Origin: Setaria digitata
Taxonomy: Eukaryota > Nematoda > Chromadorea > Rhabditida > Setariidae
Length of the DNA stretch: 42,337 nucleotides
Reading direction: 5' to 3'
Assembly: GCA_003640385.1 (NCBI GenBank)
Contig: RCAB01000518.1
Coordinates: 1 to 42,337 of the forward strand
Below are positions 12,801-28,088 of the stretch, piece after piece. Each line of letters starts with the position of its first letter. Position 1 is the first letter of the stretch. The notes under the pieces were generated by a model. That model was given only the letters and a program-made list of their open reading frames with translations. It did not search any database and was not told where the DNA came from. The position numbers were made by a program, and so were the translations under genes.

Positions 12801-15800
12801 ATTTGATTTCATCTAAAAGGTGGAACAAAAAAGCATTAAGCAACCAAAATGAGAATTTATTTGAATTTGATTAAATAATTAACACTGCATTAAATATCAA
12901 ACAGAGCTGCACAATTTTGCAACATTTTGATGGAAAAAATGATTAATTAATTTGGTTTTAATCACTATTAATAATTTATTTTCGGCATTCAAAAAAAAAA
13001 AAATGCACATATATAAAAATTATGTTTCCTTGAAATTTATTTAATAAATAAATTTTGCTGATACTAAAATATGCAATTATTGATCGATTGATTTCAAAGA
13101 TTTACCGAACATGATAAAATCATTTTCTAAAAAAAAAAAAAAAAAAGTAAAAAATCGAATAATAATAATAATAATTTAGTTGTCATTGTTGATAATATGA
13201 ATGGAAAGCAGTACCTGCACGTGTTATTCACAGATAAAATCGCTGAAATGAAAATTTTTAACAAATAAAAAAGAAAAAAAAAAAATTGAAAAATGAAACA
13301 AGGAGCAAGATAAGGCAAAACAAACAAATATTTTCTTTTTCAAAATTCAATAAGTCTCTTGTGAATTTTTGAAATACATTCCTATCGAATCAAAATTTAG
13401 CACTACCTTGTTAAGTTGATAGATTATTGAAGAGTGTTTCGGTTTTGTGCAGGAAATTATTAGTAAATAAATTCATTAAATGATTGATTTCTATTGGAAA
13501 TGACCATCTGAATGCAATCATAGTTGCTCATCTGAAACAAACTGAATTAATCAGAATTGATCGTCTGATAGAAAGCCAAATCGATCATAGTCATTTTCAC
13601 ACCGACTATGATTTGAGAATCGATTCATTGATTAAACATCTTGAATAAGTATCATATTAATTACTTCAATCGTATCAAAACCAAGAGACAGATTGATAAG
13701 ACTGTGATAATTTCAATTTCTACACTTCTTTTTAAGCATTCCGTTGATAATTGGGCAGCTTTTCATTTGAAACAAAAAGGTAATGAAATTGAGCATTGGA
13801 GAAATGATAGCCTAATGTCAGAAAAGTAATAATTTTCAATGAGTAAAGATAGTCGGAAATTAATATATTCACACTAAAAAAATTATAATTAATCAAAGCG
13901 AAGGAAAATAATAAAATCGTTCAAAAAACAAATGCATTTTTGCAATTTGCTTATTTTTTCCTTGTCATTGATAATTTTCAAAAAGTTTAGAATAATGAAG
14001 TTTAATTATTGCAGAAAAAATAGCAGAATTAAATAGCAGGAAAAAATGATTCATTTTTCGATTATTTGGTAAAATATTTTTAAATTCATTTCCTTTATTT
14101 TCCGCTTTTCCTTGAAGAATTGAAAAAAAAAAAAAGAAAATTTGATCGATTACAGAATCATTTCCAAAATTTTTTTTTCCGTTTTTTACTGCAACAAATA
14201 AAATTGTTTCGAGGAAAACGCGATGGAAAATGGCGATGATAAATCAAAAATATTGTGATGGAATCAATCGGTATTCTTTTTCCCTTATTTTTTTTCATTT
14301 TTAAATTTTTTTTAGAAATGAATAAAGCGGACATTTGTCAGGAGAAAAAAAGAGAATTTTGGATTTTTTTTAAAATAACATGGATAAAAAAATAGTTTCT
14401 TTTAAACTTAGAAATGTAATCATTGAGGTAATATTTTCATTACTTTGCCGAACATTTCAAAGGTTGAATGTATTAAAAAAAGAAAAGTTTTCATTTTTTT
14501 TTTCCTTGTTTTATGAAACAAAATTACAGACCGTAATTTTCAAAAATGGAACTTCTCAGATGCTTTTTAGAATTGAAATTAGGAAAGGATATAACAATCA
14601 TCAGAGATTATCCACTTTTTTTTCTCTTTTTTTTTTTTCCTAAAGTAACGAATGACATTATCTAAGATTTTAGATTCTCAAAAATAAATGATATTGGATT
14701 AAATTTGATTTATGTAGACTTTGCCAATAGAGAAGTATTAATCTTGTAAATTTCATTTAATTGTGCTCTTAAAGATGATCAAAGAAGATTGCAAACGTTA
14801 TCAGTCTTATCACTGTCCAAAATTGTTGTTTTTTTTTTTTTCAAACATTATCATTAACTTTACTCAATATAGAAAACAGCGTTTCCCATATTAATAATGA
14901 ACTTCTTACATATAAAATTTCAAAAATACTCGAGAATCAAAGACCCAATATGCATAATTATGATAATTATGATAATATTACGAAAACAATTTTTAAATCT
15001 TTTTCCTACATTTTAACTTGAAAAGGGGAAAAAGAAAACAACCTTATGAATGTGAACGAAAATGCAGTGAATGAACTAAATCAAATTTAAAAAATTTTTC
15101 TTTTTTTTTTGAATTAATAAAATTTTGTTCAAAGTCATTTAGCAATACAAATAGCAATAACATGGGTTGTTAATGAGGAAGAAGTCGAAATTTAAGTTGA
15201 AATCAAATTTCAATCCCTTTTTCTTCCTCTTTTCTCAAGTGAGCGTGAAGTATTCTCCGATCACATTGATCACAGTGAATGTGCAAATTTAGTTAAAAAG
15301 TTAAACGAAATGAAATGAAATACCATAGATGAAGTCATAAAATTGATAGAAAATAGCAGTTAAAAAAAAAAAAAATTCAAAATCAAACAAAATGTGCGAA
15401 GTTTGATTTGGAAAATTATAAAATGAACAAGAAAAAGCAAAAGCAAATTTCAGAAGTGAACGAATACACCAACAGAATCACTGATTTATTTGATTTACGG
15501 TGTGATATAGTATTAAAAGTGTTTTTCTTTTTTTTTTTTTTTTTCTTAAACATGTTTTTCAAAACTTTCGATACTAAAAATAAAACAGCAATTGTAAAAT
15601 TTAGCAGGATAATTTTTGTTATTTATAGATAACTAACTATTAAGAGTAAAATGCCGGACTTCATAATAGATCCAAAAGTAAGGGAAATTAATTAATTATT
15701 TATGAACAAAATTTTGAAAAAGAACAACATATTTATATGAGGACGAATAATTCCGATTAAATTCGAAAAAGTTGGAAAACTCATTTCTAATTTTAATTTC

Positions 15801-17302
15801 TCAATTTTTTTCTTCTCTTAATCGTTTTCATTGTTAATTGCTATCACCTATGGATCAAATTATCACTTTTGATACTATTATTACGAAAAATTTATTTTAT
15901 AATCTTCATTAGGGACAGTCATTTTCATAAAGATAATAATTTTCCTAACAAAAATGAATATCCTTGATAAAAATAATCATCTTTATCATGATTATTTGTA
16001 TTATATCTTTCACCTTCTTTTTTCTTATACTTGCTTTGATAAAAAATGACGATAACGTCAGTATAAGCAGAAAAAAAAAAAGGATTTAAACTTTTTACTT
16101 CATAAATTCACAACTACTATTAAAAAATACCATCTTACTCGATCCAAAAAAAAAAAAAAAGAAAAAAAATTAGAAAGCTACAAAATTCATTTAACCTAGA
16201 ATTGTAGCAAATAAGAAAAAAAAGGGATTAGAAGAAAAAAAAAGAAAGGAAGGATAGCGCATGGCAAAAAAGCCTAAATTTCTAACCTTCATTTTTCGGC
16301 TTTTCAATTGCCATTTTTGCCAGCATCATGGCAAAATTTCCTGATACTTTCCCACCTCTTCACAGTGTTAGCTTCAAATTTCGATTATATTTTAAAAGGA
16401 CATCAACTAAAAGTATGCAATAAGCAAACGATAATAATATGAAAAAAAAAAAAAAGAAGAACGAAAAAATGGAAAGCTAAGCTAATACAACGTTCACATA
16501 CTTAAAATTCAGAAGAAAAAAGAAAGAAAAGAGAAAAAAAAAAAGAAAAAAAAAATCCATCTGCATTAAGAATTTCAATGGAAATGAAATGGATGAATAC
16601 GTAGGAAATGTCAAAAGTTATTTTTTTTGTAATTAATTTTCCAAGTATTTGAGTAGTGATTGGATCGATAACTTATATTAAAAATATCAAAAGTTTTTTT
16701 TTTTTTTTTTTTCCCAAACAAACAGTGCAACAATTGCATATAATTCTGATATCCCTTATTAAATTACAATTCCTTCCATTGTTACAAATCGTAAAATTGA
16801 ACGAATATTTGATAAATATGAAATTATTTACTCATTCATTCTTCTGCTAAAACTTCAAAAGAAGCAAAAAAAAAAAAATGTAACAGTAAAAAGTTGAGCA
16901 CTAATTTCTTCAAAGTGCTAATTAGGAAATTCACAAAATAAAATAACTCCTAACAATTGAGCAATAAATTATTTATGAATTAGCATCGTAAAAAATTATG
17001 TAATAATAATTGAGACAACTGTCTGAATAGAAATCGAAAAAATCATTAGCTAATTTTATTATTTGTACCAAAACGATCTCAGTGAGATAAATATTTATTG
17101 CTTTACACCACCCTCATTCGCTTCATTTCAGATTAATATTAATTAGCACAATCTGAAAATGATTTCTGATCCGAATTCTGCTCAATCATTAAAAAATATT
17201 TGCATTTAAAAGTTGCAAGGATTTTATTTTCTAATGTAATATAATTATTAATAAGAATAACAATTTGTATAAGAATTGACGGTGATTATGACAAAAATTA
17301 GT

Positions 17303-17303
<1 letters not shown>
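9851..17303. other. Non-coding AT-rich stretch
   Basis: No supported gene on either strand. It contains many A/T homopolymers and scattered short open frames without splice sites. One palindrome at 13584-13612 is listed separately. Confidence 0.55.
13584..13612. repeat. Hairpin-forming inverted repeat
   Basis: ATCATAGTC (13584-13592) and GACTATGAT (13604-13612) form a perfect 9-bp stem with an 11-nt loop. It lies inside a stretch (about 13470-13645) that is open in one plus frame and less AT-rich than its surroundings. Confidence 0.5.
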
Positions 17304-17357
<54 letters not shown>

Positions 17358-17400
17358 GTAATAATAATAAACAAATAACAAATAATAGTAATAATAATAC
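17304..17400. repeat. (AAT)n microsatellite
   Basis: More than 20 AAT units with a few interruptions (AGT, AAC). The poly-Leu open frame on the minus strand is an artefact of this repeat. Confidence 0.95.
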
Positions 17401-18620
17401 TGTTGATAATCGTGGCATTGCTGCTTGCTGAATATAGTGTTCCTTGAAATAATCCATGAATAAGGAATACTTTTTTGTCAATTTCATTTCAAAAAATAAT
17501 GAACAAAAGATGATTGTTTTTTAACAAATAATAAATAGTACTAGTAATAATAATGTTAATTTTGTTTTTCTTTTTTTTTTTTTCAGGTGCAATAATTTAG
17601 TTCTAATATTTCAATTTTATTATAAGTTTTCTCAGCTTATCAACGTGTACATTTATCTACTGATTTTTCAATTTCTATTTTTAATTAACTGTTATTAGGA
17701 AAGAAATTATTGTTTTTATGTGCATTCATACAATAAAAAATTCTGGATTTTTTAATCATTAATTTAATTATATGTTAGTTTGTAATTTTCTCCTTTACTC
17801 AATAAATTATCTGTTTCTGTTTAAATACAACAAGGCTTTTTTCTTGGTATAATTGATTTTGGAAAAATTTTTTGAATGTAATTTGCACTTGATTTTTAAT
17901 ATTTGAATGCAATAATTGAATAAATTCCTTCCTTTTTTTTGCCATATGCATTAATTCCTGAGAAAAATCATGCCGAAATTGATCTTTTTATTTGAATAAA
18001 GATTTTAAGTGATAATAATTTCCGAGTAAGATGATATGCGACAATGCATGAAAATGGTTTAAAAATTGCACAAATATCAACGGTTAGTTGAATTCAAAAT
18101 TTTTGAACGGTTTGAAATAAATTTAAATCAATGATAAAAGCTAAATTCAACGAGAAAATGTGTGCCTTTAAAAGATTAACATTATTTTGTCGAGAAATGC
18201 TTGAAATTCACCTATCTAAAATATAAAATGTCATATCTTATCTTGCTTATCTCTCGTTAAACAATTCAACAAGTAAAAAAGTGATAAAGAAAAAAGGAAG
18301 AAAAGAGCGAATGTAAAGGTTTTTTTTTGATTTTCAAATGTTTTTCCTTCTTTGTTTTAAATGTTGCTTAATTATAAAAATAATTTTTAAAAAAAAGAAA
18401 TTTCGTAAATTTGTTTCAAATGGGGATTTTTTTTTTGAAATTTAAGAAAAATTACATATTTCAAATTGTTCAATTAACGAACAACAATAAAACACATAAA
18501 TTACACATAGCATACATGAAAAAGTTTGTCAAATATTTAATTATTAACAGAAAATTTGGGCTTTCGCATCGGTCCAAATAATTGCATTTTGTTTACAAAT
18601 AACTTTGTAATTATCTGCCA
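17401..18620. other. Non-coding stretch
   Basis: No exon with good splice sites. A TTTTTTCAG acceptor-like site at about 17585 is followed only by a low-complexity open frame. Confidence 0.5.
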
Positions 18621-18623
18621 AGT

Positions 18624-18772
18624 TTAGAATCTGTTACAAAATGTTCTGTCCTTAGAATCTGTCAAGAAATATATCCATGCCTTAGAATCTACTGAAAAAT
18701 ATACATGCATATCTCGGAATTCGTTGAAAAATGCATCCAATTCACGAAATATTGCCGGAAAATGGCAATATT
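18624..18772. repeat. Decaying ~29-bp tandem repeat, five units
   Basis: TTAGAATCT(G/A)(T/C)... units start at 18624, 18652, 18682, 18713 and 18742, spaced 28, 30, 31 and 29 bp. They diverge progressively (TTAGAATCT, then TCGGAATTC, then ACGAAATAT) while keeping the GAAAAAT middle. Confidence 0.65.
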
Positions 18773-21848
<3,076 letters not shown>

Positions 21849-22426
21849 ATGAACTCTGACGTGATAGATTTTGAGGAGCGTAAAAGTCGGTTGCTTTTGA
21901 CAAAAACTCTAAGCAATCTTTTAATGCAATCAATTAGTTTGAATAAAAGTAAGCGAACAAATAAATTTAGCAAATTTTTACAACAAATTATTAAATACAT
22001 TTTATTTTTTCCTTCTCTTCTTTCTTTTTTTTTTTTTTTATTTCAAAAAATTCTTTTATAACGTTTTTTTTGTTGTTTTGTAGGACTGCTTGATGGTGAT
22101 GACAAAATTTGCTTAGTGATTGCCGTTTCATCGGACAGAAATAATATAATTGGTATATATTTCTATAATGAATAATAATTCATTCTTTCGTTTTCTTTCT
22201 TTTAACTTTTATTTGCAAAAATTTCACTGAAATTTCTTTAAAAATATCATTGAAAATTTTTATAAAAGTTCCCTGAGTAGAAACAAAAGTTTAATTATTT
22301 ATTTACAAACTTTTACAACATGCAATGTTTTCTTAAAAGTTGCTTTAACATTTGGTGGATAATTTTCATTTGTGTTTTTCAGACAGCTTCATAAAATTTT
22401 ACACAAATTTTTTGGTTCAAATGTAG
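21849..22426 (+). CDS. Small three-exon protein (70 aa), unrecognised
   Basis: Exons are 21849-21948, 22084-22152 and 22383-22426, with phases 1 and 1, giving 70 residues and a TAG stop. Splice sites are good: AAAA|GTAAGC, TTTTGTAG|GA, ATTG|GTATAT and TTTTTCAG|AC. A TAA lies directly before the ATG in frame, which supports this start. The protein begins MNSDVIDFEERKSRLLLTK, has a charged, Leu-rich N-terminal helix and a central hydrophobic stretch (KICLVIAVSSDRNN), and ends KFYTNFLVQM. There is no signal peptide and no motif I recognise. An AATAAA lies 99 nt after the stop. Antisense frames in the same place are shadows. Confidence 0.6.
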
Positions 22427-22524
22427 CAATGACATCACTTGTACAGCTTCATTGTAAAGAAAAGAGAGAAGAAAAAAAGGGGAAAAAAAATTTTCAAATC
22501 AAATGGAAAAAATATAAGTATTGA

Positions 22525-22530
22525 AATAAA
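22525..22530 (+). terminator. Poly(A) signal AATAAA of the 70-aa gene
   Basis: A canonical AATAAA hexamer lies about 100 nt downstream of the TAG at 22424-22426, on the same strand. A second AATAAA follows within 20 nt. Confidence 0.5.
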
Positions 22531-22674
22531 AATATAGCAAATAAAAAATGCAAAATATAAGCTAAAACTATAAAATTGACGTCATTAGCTCAATTGTATG
22601 GAGAAAAAAAAAGAAAGTTAAATTTTTTTTAGCAGGAAAAAGCAGTAATTAAAAATTTTACGATTAATTTTTAC

Positions 22675-25144
22675 CTGCCGCTTTTGCTTTTTCAAAGTTC
22701 TGCTTTCAATCTGTTGATGAATATAATTGTTAAAACAATTCGAGAAAGCGCTACTGTAAGTCTGTTGGCTTCCGTGCATCTTGAATTTCTGATCATTTCG
22801 AATTTCAGTGTTAGATTTCAATGACTTTCTCATATCTATCCGTTTTTCCAGTTCCTTAATTGGCCATTTGTTTTAGTTAATTAGCCCATTTGCATAAATT
22901 TAAAATAATTACCTCTCTGTGTGTTTGTACTTGTGTGCTTTTAATGAAGCTTATTTCTCTTTAATTACCAATTGCTACTAACAAACAAACAAAAAAAAAA
23001 AAAAAAAGGAAATGGCTTAATTGCAAGGGAAAATTTTCAGCGTGTTAATGTTATTGAAAAAGAAAAGTAATTAAATTAAACTATTTTTCATTAACAATTA
23101 ATTTTCCAACTGATTGCACATTTGAATTATTTATTTTATTGTTCGGTAAACTAATTTCAAGTTGCAAAATTAACTGTTTGCCTGATAATTTGCTTGGTGA
23201 TTTTTCTATTAAGCTTTTTCGGCATCGATTTTATCACCTAAATTATCCAAAAAAAAAAAAAAAAAAAAAAAAGAAAAAAAAGAAGACGAAGGAAAAAGAG
23301 GAAGAGAATTATGTGAGGAGCTAATTTCAATAATGTGGCAAATTTAATTAATTAAATCTACATTAAATCCAAAGAAAAACTCATTCCTGCTTCTTTTTTC
23401 TCCATTTTTATTTTATTAATCGTCTATTTTGGTAAAAGAAGGAAATGTTCATTGTAAATAACAAAATAAAATCATATTAAATGGTATTTTAATTTACAAT
23501 TTTCCAATCAACATTCTTTCCCTCTCAAACTGCAAAACGTCAAAATGAATACACGGAAATTCAATGAATTAGTTTAATACTGCATTATTTTGCTTACTTC
23601 CTTCATCAGTGGGTCTGTAGGCAAATTTTAATTAATGTAAATTTTTGACCTTTATACAAAGCCTAAAGTTAAGCCCAGCAGTGATGAATGAACATGGCAC
23701 TGGAACTTTTTGAACAATAATTTACTAAAAGACATCGCTCATTGAAGTATCCTTATCAGGTTGATTAATAATTAGCATTTATATGTTTATCTCGTGCCTT
23801 CCATATACTCAGCCAAGTGTGAATGTTCTAGACTGAAAATTGCTAATTACTTTAAAATAAACGTTAAATAAATTAATAACAAATTGAAAATGAAAGATAG
23901 TTGAAAATTTTACATAATTTTGCGGTAATTTATTTGGCAATTCGTACGATAAACGTCGTAGCCATAAAAATAGAGTGAAAGTAGTCGAGAAAATGATAAA
24001 TAACATAACTGTTGAGCCGATGAATGTTTCTTCAATGCTTATCAAATTTTTATCATAATTATGCAATTTCCATAACATTTTGGTAATTGAATCAATGATA
24101 AATTGCATTTTTGCATCAATCCAGCGAAATTTTTGCCATTTGGGTGATAAAATTGAACCATCATCGACTAATTTTGATCTTATCCTTAATTACACTCATT
24201 ACTACTGTTTAATCAGATTATCGCTAACTTATACATATAGTTTGTTATCAGACATGGTACCAAAGAAAATAGCTGCTTTATTTCGAAAACGAAGCTTATA
24301 ACTTTGGGATAAGTTATCGAAATCATAACGAAAATTATTACAATTTTATATGTATTTTACGATAAAACAGGGACAATATTTCCAATGTTTTGTTGTGACT
24401 TTTTTTTTTTTTTTCTTTAACCATTAATTTTAATAATAATAATGGAAGTATAATTTTTTTAAAACGAAATTTTAAAATAAATAAAAAAATTTATTCATTA
24501 ATTATGGAACAATTTATTTACCACAATTTAAATCAAATTGATTTAATTATTGAAAATCAAAAAAAAAAAAAGAAATTGAACTAAACTAACTAATCATTGT
24601 TTACTTAATTTTTCTTGGCAAGGAAAAAAGAAAAAAAAACAAAAAATAAGGAAAGAAGTTTGCATGAAATATTTATTCAAGACAAAAAACTGACACAACC
24701 TACTGCTATTTGTAGTATTAACCGGTAAGCAACAACGCAGCACTTGTCGAATAATCGGATGGATATGTTCACGAAGCCATAATTTCGGTAGAGCCCTAAA
24801 GAAGCGCTCCATCGATAGGATTGCTACTTGGCCAAGCAATAGACCAAGCGCTTCTGAAATCATTTACAACAATGAAAATGCATTTTCTGACGAATTTTTT
24901 CTTTATTAAAATATCATTTCTATCATATTTAAAATCAAAATTTCGCTCATTATCAAATTTTAAATACTTTGAAATGTTGAAATTGAAAAAGCTTATTTTT
25001 CTTTCTCTTCTTTTGCTTTCTAAATTTGCAATTTTTGAAATTTAAAGTCTTTTACATTTGAAACTGAAAGAAAAGAATTTCAAAACAATACCAACACTTT
25101 CAGTAAACCAATCAATCAATCAATTCATCAATCCTCTGACAGTT
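22675..25144 (-). CDS. Single-pass membrane protein gene model, partial and frame-broken
   Basis: Phase-consistent exons are 25144-25092, 24853-24700, 24301-24261, 24167-23914 and 22854-22675. Upstream and downstream ends were not found. The second exon (after TGATTTCAG) encodes EALGLLLGQVAILSMERFF and LPKLWLREHIHPIIRQVL. The fourth encodes SPKWQKFRWIDAKMQFII, then one hydrophobic segment (TVMLFIIFSTTFTLFLWL) followed by RRLSYELPNKL. The last encodes a basic tail (ELEKRIDMRKSLKSN...LKKQKRQ) ending at CAG|GTAAAAA. The first exon has a stop in all frames; removing one ATTG copy would restore a frame reading IDELIDWFTESV. Some acceptors (CCCAAAG, AATTAAG) are weak. The family is not recognised. 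A pseudogene is possible. Confidence 0.42.
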
Positions 25145-25585
25145 CTAAAAAGAAAAATGAATTTATCATAATATACTGATAAAATTTTTTTTTTCAAAGT
25201 TACGAACATCCCTTCTCTCTATATTTGCAAAATTAAATTTCATGTTTTTATTTTTCAATTTTAAACTTAAATAATCAATTCTCAATGCTAAAGCTAAAAT
25301 AAAGCGAATAAATTAAAACGAATTCAAAGAACATTGTTGACAAACGAAAAAAGCTAAATTTTAGAGAGTATAGGATGACTTCAAAGAAAAAAATTTCGAG
25401 TTGTAAAATAATCATAAAACACAATTTCCTCGAATAAAAAATTATAAACTTCATCAAATTAACTGAAAAAAGTTTGAAAATATGAATGAAAAATTTCACA
25501 ACTATAAAATATCTTTGCTACTCTGTTGCTTCATAACAATTTTAATCAATTTTCAAATAATTTCAAACTTAGCTTTTGCTTTTTT

Positions 25586-25600
25586 CCCCCCCCCCCCGGG
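25586..25600. repeat. C12GGG homopolymer
   Basis: Twelve consecutive C followed by GGG in otherwise AT-rich DNA. It may be a sequencing artefact (spurious poly-G) or a real G-tract on the minus strand. Confidence 0.85.
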
Positions 25601-26234
25601 AATAAATCATTTTCATTTAACATAAGAAATCATTATCGATCATAACAACTATGTATGCAATCATTTGATAATGTATAATTCATAAAAATCTCACAATATC
25701 TGATTAAAAATATTCTTCAATGAGCACAATTTATTAGTCCAATATTTCGTACTTCTTTTTTACCAATAGCACCGCTAATTATACTTGATAATTGTAACTT
25801 TGTAAATTTGTTATTTTTTTTAATTAGTCTAGTTATTCGATGGTAATTTATTTACTAATGCCTCAATTATTTCGTTTCCTTTCTTTCTAAACCATTTCTT
25901 ATGTTGTATTTCTCATTAAATGTTACTTGTCAATTTATATTATCAATTCTTACTAGCTATTATTTTTCAATTAAATTATTGTTATTAATTATCATTTTTT
26001 ATACTTGTTCTAATAACTTTTCTTACACTTTTCCATTGACAAGATGGCGAAAGGAAAAATTCCTATTTTTTCAAATTTAATTTTAAAAATATCTGATTTT
26101 AAAGATTTTCAAAATATTTTTCAACTGTTTTCTTTCTTTTTAACAATATCTTTTATTTCACCCTTCTTCTCCTTCCTTTTCTCTTTTATTTTCTTCTTTT
26201 TTCCATTCATCTTTCATTCCTTTTTTTTTTTTAT

Positions 26235-26276
26235 TTTCAATCTGTAACAGAATTTTTTCAATCTGTAACAGAATTT
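26235..26276. repeat. 21-bp direct tandem duplication
   Basis: TTTTCAATCTGTAACAGAAT is present twice in direct succession, at about 26235 and 26256. Confidence 0.85.
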
Positions 26277-26473
26277 CAAAAAAAATTTAAATTTCTAGCT
26301 CTCCTTGATAAGATTGCTAAATTACAGCCTTCGCTCTGTCATTAGATAATGCCTTTTTTTTTAATTCACTGATTCTTAAACTTTTTCGTTTCATTTTCCC
26401 TTCATCTTTACTATTTTTCAATATCCCAATTTTTTTTTCTTTTGCTATTTTTAAGCCTAACACTTTTTCCCGT

Positions 26474-26484
26474 CTTTTTCTTTC

Positions 26485-26528
<44 letters not shown>
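26474..26528. repeat. (CTTTT)n / poly-T tract
   Basis: About five CTTTT units run into a pure T run. Confidence 0.9.
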
Positions 26529-26533
<5 letters not shown>

Positions 26534-26657
26534 TTAAGACTTTATGTGAAATGTTCTTAACTTCTTTCTTGGTCTAACTAATAACACACAATTTTATCAT
26601 CCCTCCCAATAACATTTCTAACTTTCATATCATTTTAGTCTTAGTCTTAACTTATCC

Positions 26658-26712
26658 TCCTCTTCTTCTTCTTCTTCTGCTGCTTTCTTCTTCAACAACA
26701 ACAACAACAACT
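26658..26712. repeat. CTT and CAA triplet repeats
   Basis: Imperfect CTT units followed by six or more CAA units. An open frame runs through them but has no splice context. Confidence 0.8.
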
Positions 26713-27780
26713 TTTATTGATCAACAATAAATATCGAGAAACAGCAACGATCATTCTCTTCAGCCACTTCACTTCTATAATAACACAACTTCTATTCATT
26801 TCGTTTACTCTAAAACTCAACTTGCAGCCTTTTTATCCTCAAATAACAAATTCATTCAATTTCGTGTCATTCTTTTCCTATCGAATTATTTCTCATCATT
26901 TATCTTCATCAACATCATCATCACTATCATCATCAACAACATTTCATTATCGTTAACATCGATATCAGTATCAGTGACAAAAAAACAGATAACCAGCGTT
27001 ATGGAAACAGCAATGAATTTTTCAGTTATAATAAATGATGTTCATATATACATTACCCTAAAATCTTGTCATGTGATATGAATGATAAGTAAACCAGTTA
27101 AATATGGTTTATCTGTGAACACTTAAATATATCACTACTGTTTCGATACCAACAAGTAACAATATGTTTCTTTCTATTGTGATTAAGGTTAATGAATAAT
27201 TAATAAGTAGTAAAACGGGACACTATTATGAACTAAGCTAATGCATAATTAATGAATAATGAAACGAGACATTACTATGATTTTGCTCTATGTTATGATT
27301 TAAGATAATGCATAATTTATGAGGAATGGAGGAGCATTTATACGTCTATATTTGTTCATTACGTGTTCACGTAAAACCATAGTGATAAGCAATAATTAGC
27401 ACTGTTATAGTGATTAATTTGATGTAGGTCTCTTTTTTTTTTTTTCTAGTAAGAATTAATAATGTTTGAAGATCTGACATGTTTAGATCTATTTCTATCT
27501 ATTGTTGTTATAGAAATAGGTAATTATTGTTATTATTCTAAATTATGACTAATTTGATGTTAAACCTATGAATAAAATTACATACAATTGGGTAATCCAT
27601 ATAGGTGTATGTGTTTACGTTACCTGTAGCTATAACGACAAGTTATGATTATTATAAGCTATAATTATATGAAATTGTAAAAAAAACGTACAAAACGGAC
27701 TGTATCACTACGTGCATAGTGTTGTTTTAATTAAAATTTATGATAATGATTATTTGCTGTTGTAATATGTATTACAATTA

Positions 27781-27783
<3 letters not shown>

Positions 27784-27816
<33 letters not shown>
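27784..27816. repeat. T33 homopolymer
   Basis: Pure T run, one of the longer of many in the window. Confidence 0.9.
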
Positions 27817-27820
<4 letters not shown>

Positions 27821-28019
27821 ATTAAAATACTACGAATATATTAGCAACATAGTAGTTCATTTTAGATTTGCATATAGCTAATATTATATTGATAATGTAT
27901 CGCTATAATGACAAATACTACTTATATTATGAATAATTTGATTTAATTCTCTAAAATAACATTTTTCTTTTTTTTTTTTTTTTTTTGCTGTTATCATTCC
28001 CTTCCATTTAGTATACTAG

Positions 28020-28027
28020 TATTTCAG
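28020..28027 (+). promoter_or_regulatory. Probable 3' splice (leader) acceptor before the 138-aa gene
   Basis: TATTTCAG after a pyrimidine-rich stretch lies 61 nt upstream of the ATG at 28089. It could receive a spliced leader or join a 5' untranslated exon. Confidence 0.4.
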
Positions 28028-28088
28028 TTGCCAATTAAAAAAAAAAAAAAAAAAAAAGGAATTATTTTTGTATTCTAATACTAGAACA

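Larger units (their letters stand above)
25145..28026. other. Intergenic, repeat-rich, no supported gene
   Basis: Pyrimidine-rich on the plus strand. It contains a C12GGG run (25586-25600), a 21-bp tandem duplication (26235-26276), a (CTTTT)n tract (26474-26528), CTT/CAA triplets (26658-26712) and a T33 run. Upstream exons of the minus-strand membrane gene may lie here but were not identified. Confidence 0.5.

Noticed and set aside
17248..17487. Poly-Leu open frame, minus strand
   Set aside because: Read through the (AAT)n microsatellite; no splice sites or conserved motif.
23650..23730. Possible exon after GTCTTTTAG on the minus strand (KLLFKKFQCHVHSSLLG)
   Set aside because: The phase does not fit the preceding exon ending at 23914, whose chain joins 22854 directly.
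24080..24301. Plus-strand 73-codon frame
   Set aside because: Opposite the minus-strand membrane exons; the minus reading has better composition and a phase-consistent chain.
26044..26247. Plus-strand frame beginning ATGGCGAAAGG
   Set aside because: After 20 codons it becomes a Phe/Ser/Leu low-complexity read of a pyrimidine tract; no downstream exon.
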